Source of the DNA: Bacteroidota bacterium
GTDB lineage: Bacteria > Bacteroidota > Bacteroidia > B-17B0 > Aurantibacillaceae
Direction of reading: 5' to 3'
NCBI GenBank assembly: GCA_025360565.1
Contig: JANYBY010000170.1
Coordinates: 1 to 16,337 of the forward strand
DNA length: 16,337 nucleotides
How positions within the stretch are numbered: the first letter of the stretch is position 1; every line of letters begins with the position of its first letter. The notes beneath the pieces were generated by a model. The model did no database searches. It saw only the letters and a list, made by a program, of their open reading frames with translations, and was not told the origin of the DNA. The position numbers and the translations under genes were made by a program. Shown piece after piece: positions 14,356 to 16,337 of this stretch.

Positions 14356-15798
14356 TTGGGCAAGATCATTAAATATTTTACGTTAGATCCTGCTGAAAAC
14401 AAAAAGCCGATCTGTATTGCACTTATTATTTTGATCTTTTTTTTTATTTGGCAGTATATTGAATTTAAGAGTTTTTTTATTAAAGGCACTATCGCTTTTA
14501 TTGCAGGTGATGCAATTGAATATATAAATGGCGCAATTAACATTATAGACTCCGGTTACTATTACCCTTACGGTAAAATGCCCGGTTACTCCTTATTCCT
14601 TGTTCCATTTATTTATTGTTTTGGTTTAAAAATTGGTTTATGCGCGGTGGTGGTTGTGCAAACCATACTTCACGCTTTTAGTGTTTTGTATTTAGCCAAA
14701 TTGGGATATTTAATTAAAAAAAATATTGCTTTTTTCAATTTGGTTTTCTATTCATACTTATTTTCTTCATACGTGGCGCATTACAACGCGCGAATACTTG
14801 CCGATGGTTTAGCGGCGTCCGTTATCGTATTTGCTGTATATTTTGCGGTGGTTAATTTTAATACCGTCAATTTTAAAAAATATTTGCCGGCAGGATTCCT
14901 TTTTGTATTCGCTGTTTTTTTACGCCCGGCTCTCATTTCTTTTGGCGTGGCATTTTTCTTTTTCATGTTGTCTTATTTATTTCTGAACCGCAAAAAAGTG
15001 ATCCTTACACTTCTTTGGTTCTTTATCCCTTTTTGTATTGTTGATAGTTTGTGGATCAGTTACAATTACAAAAATCATAAAGATCTGCACCCTTTAATGA
15101 GTTTTAAATTTTATTATCAGGAATTGCTGAGCAATTATAATCAGGAGGAGGTTAATTTTTTAATAAGCTGGGGTGGTGATTTTGTATATTGGGAACCTCA
15201 TTCGGAAATATTATTCTTTGGGGTCAATAGCATTAAGCCCGATCCCAAAATTCAACTTCCCGCTTACATTTACACTTCAAAATATAATTTAGATTCTCTT
15301 AAAGCCATTAGAGAAGAAATTGCCTTATACGAAAAGGGCAAAACCCCGGAGAGATTACAAAAAATAAAGCGCACTTTTAATTCCTACACCCTATCGTTCA
15401 AAGAAGAAAAATCATTACTGTATTACGCGAGCACTTTTTTTGTTCTAAAAAAATTCTTGCTCAATGGGTATGGTGCCTATACTTTGTCGCCATTACCATT
15501 CAACCGGCTTAACATTTTTCAAAAAACCATGAAACTTACCTACATGGGGTTTTACTTTGTTTTTGGTTTTTGTGGCGCGATCTCCGCCTTTTTATTATTG
15601 ATCTTTAATTTTAAAAGGAAGGATTATACTTTGCTTATTTCTTTATATGTTGTTGTGCATCTTTTTCTTCTTTTCTTTTGCTTTCGTTATTCTGAATACA
15701 GATACTTTGCCACTATATATCCCCTTAGTCTTTTGCTTAGTTGGGTATTCATGTTCAGGCTAAAAGAAAAATTTTACCCTCTAAAAGTTCAAAATTAA
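14356..15798 (+). CDS. GT-C-like polytopic membrane glycosyltransferase (putative)
   Basis: 480 residues with about 10-11 predicted membrane segments (18-36, 76-94, 96-116, 125-140, 150-168, 176-196, 197-210, 215-235, 395-418, 425-442, 450-468). The first outside loop holds GDAIEYINGA (51-60), which places Asp52 where GT-C enzymes (PMT/ArnT type) carry their catalytic Asp. It is followed by the YPYGKMPGYSLFL pattern (70-82), an LRP motif (189-191) and a late R-Y-x-x-Y-R-Y segment (444-450), all common in that superfamily. A long extracytoplasmic region spans 236-390. A lipid-linked sugar donor would be expected. The start is TTG (14356), directly after the previous stop (0 bp), and the GNAT gene follows by 5 bp. 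The acceptor and sugar are unknown; family assignment is by pattern only. Confidence 0.75.
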   Translation: MGKIIKYFTLDPAENKKPICIALIILIFFFIWQYIEFKSFFIKGTIAFIAGDAIEYINGAINIIDSGYYYPYGKMPGYSLFLVPFIYCFGLKIGLCAVVVVQTILHAFSVLYLAKLGYLIKKNIAFFNLVFYSYLFSSYVAHYNARILADGLAASVIVFAVYFAVVNFNTVNFKKYLPAGFLFVFAVFLRPALISFGVAFFFFMLSYLFLNRKKVILTLLWFFIPFCIVDSLWISYNYKNHKDLHPLMSFKFYYQELLSNYNQEEVNFLISWGGDFVYWEPHSEILFFGVNSIKPDPKIQLPAYIYTSKYNLDSLKAIREEIALYEKGKTPERLQKIKRTFNSYTLSFKEEKSLLYYASTFFVLKKFLLNGYGAYTLSPLPFNRLNIFQKTMKLTYMGFYFVFGFCGAISAFLLLIFNFKRKDYTLLISLYVVVHLFLLFFCFRYSEYRYFATIYPLSLLLSWVFMFRLKEKFYPLKVQN

Positions 15799-15803
15799 AC
15801 AAC

Positions 15804-16250
15804 ATGTCTTTAAAGTATATCATTTTTAAAACAAATACGGCTTCAAAAGAGGCCATTTATTCGCATTTAAAAAAATGTGATAAATTGTTTATTCCACATT
15901 TAAGCAAAAGAGTTAATTTAGAACAGTATTCCGACAAATTATCAAGTAAAGCCATAACGTTTGAAGCCTGGAAAGAAGAAGAACTTGTTGGATTAATTGC
16001 CGCGTATTTGAATAAAGAAGGTAATTTTGTATTTATAAGCAACATAAGTGTTATTAAAAAAGAGTCGGGCAAAGGTATTGCATCAAAACTATTAAACTTG
16101 TGCGTGGAAGATGCAAAAAAAAAGAAATTAAAAGAAATTAAATTGGAAGTTGCCTCAAAAAATAAAATTGCCTTGAATTTTTATAAAAAAAATAAATTCG
16201 ATCAAATAACAGAAAAAGATGGTTTGGTAATTATGCACCTTTTAATTTAG
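15804..16250 (+). CDS. GNAT-family N-acetyltransferase
   Basis: 148 residues. Transfers an acetyl group from acetyl-CoA to an amine. The core shows beta4 (FVFISNISVIKK, 75-86), motif A ESGKGIASKLL (87-97, the Q/R-x-x-G-x-G/A acetyl-CoA loop), a helix to about 108, IKLEVASKNKIALNFYKKNKF (112-132, the N-x-x-A-x-x-F-Y-x-x-x-x-F motif) and a terminal strand. The N-terminal 60 residues are Lys-rich and less typical. ATG 15804-15806 is preferred: it lies 5 bp after the stop of the GT-C-like gene. A longer frame from 15741 would overlap that gene by 58 bp and adds nothing family-like. The context suggests an amino-sugar substrate for glycan synthesis, but this is inference. Confidence 0.87.
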   Translation: MSLKYIIFKTNTASKEAIYSHLKKCDKLFIPHLSKRVNLEQYSDKLSSKAITFEAWKEEELVGLIAAYLNKEGNFVFISNISVIKKESGKGIASKLLNLCVEDAKKKKLKEIKLEVASKNKIALNFYKKNKFDQITEKDGLVIMHLLI

Positions 16251-16258
16251 AATACAAC

Positions 16259-16337
16259 ATGAGTTCAATAAGGGATTATAATAAAGAATTTAAAGATACC
16301 AACGATCATAAGTATGCTTATAATTTTGATTTTGATG
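16259..16337 (+). CDS. Start of a gene cut by the right edge (possible SAM-dependent methyltransferase)
   Basis: ATG at 16259-16261, 8 bp after the GNAT stop, opens 26 codons to the window end. The peptide begins MSSIRDYNKEFKDTNDHKY and continues AYNFDFD. This kind of N-terminus (D-x-x-H-x-Y-x-Y-N-F-D-x-D) recalls class I methyltransferases found in surface-polysaccharide clusters, where the SAM-binding ELG motif would come next, outside the window. That it is coding is likely from its spacing and codon use; the identity is a guess. Confidence 0.5.
   Translation, partial: MSSIRDYNKEFKDTNDHKYAYNFDFD

Noticed and set aside
15741..15803. N-terminal extension of the GNAT protein
   Set aside because: It would overlap the end of the GT-C-like gene by 58 bp; the ATG at 15804, 5 bp after that gene's stop, fits better.

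Overview
The window looks like ordinary chromosome of a low-GC Bacteroidota bacterium; order and genus cannot be settled from it. Supporting signs: AT-rich DNA without Shine-Dalgarno motifs before genes, A-rich leaders, frequent TTG/GTG starts, matches to the Bacteroidota -7 promoter box (TAnnTTTG), 'SC' lipoboxes on short lipoproteins, DUF4476-like domains, and short degenerate repeats between genes. No tRNA, rRNA, CRISPR array, transposase or phage gene was seen.

Left part (1-3395): a minus-strand pair, a class A penicillin-binding protein (PBP1A type, TTG start) followed 24 bp later by a polytopic membrane protein cut off by the window edge. A 433-bp divergent region with a decayed inverted-repeat element separates PBP1A from a plus-strand XRE/S24 (LexA-like) regulator. 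A clear dyad operator candidate lies just before that regulator. A perfect 11-bp-arm terminator (4322-4354) closes the regulator and the minus-strand genes converging on it.

Middle part (4374-10274, minus strand): two small lipoproteins that appear to be tandem paralogues, a DedA membrane protein, a single-domain rhodanese, a ComA-type phosphosulfolactate synthase tightly coupled to a large TPR protein, and a short-chain acyl-CoA dehydrogenase with its own terminator. Repeats of the 'CACTAAGGC' kind sit just upstream of the rhodanese and TPR genes.

Right part (10368-16337, plus strand): a close-packed run anmK - uvrC - tandem-DUF4476 secreted protein - GT-C-like membrane protein - GNAT acetyltransferase - start of another gene (probably a methyltransferase). 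Gaps are 0-10 bp. The first four genes start with TTG, GTG, GTG and TTG. The last three look like the start of a surface-glycan or sugar-modification cluster.

Functional themes are cell-wall synthesis and recycling (PBP1A, AnmK), DNA repair (UvrC) and envelope functions (DedA, lipoproteins, GT-C). No convincing new defence or mobile system is present. The best leads are the regulator's operator, the lipoprotein pair with its layered dyads, and the TPR-ComA pair.
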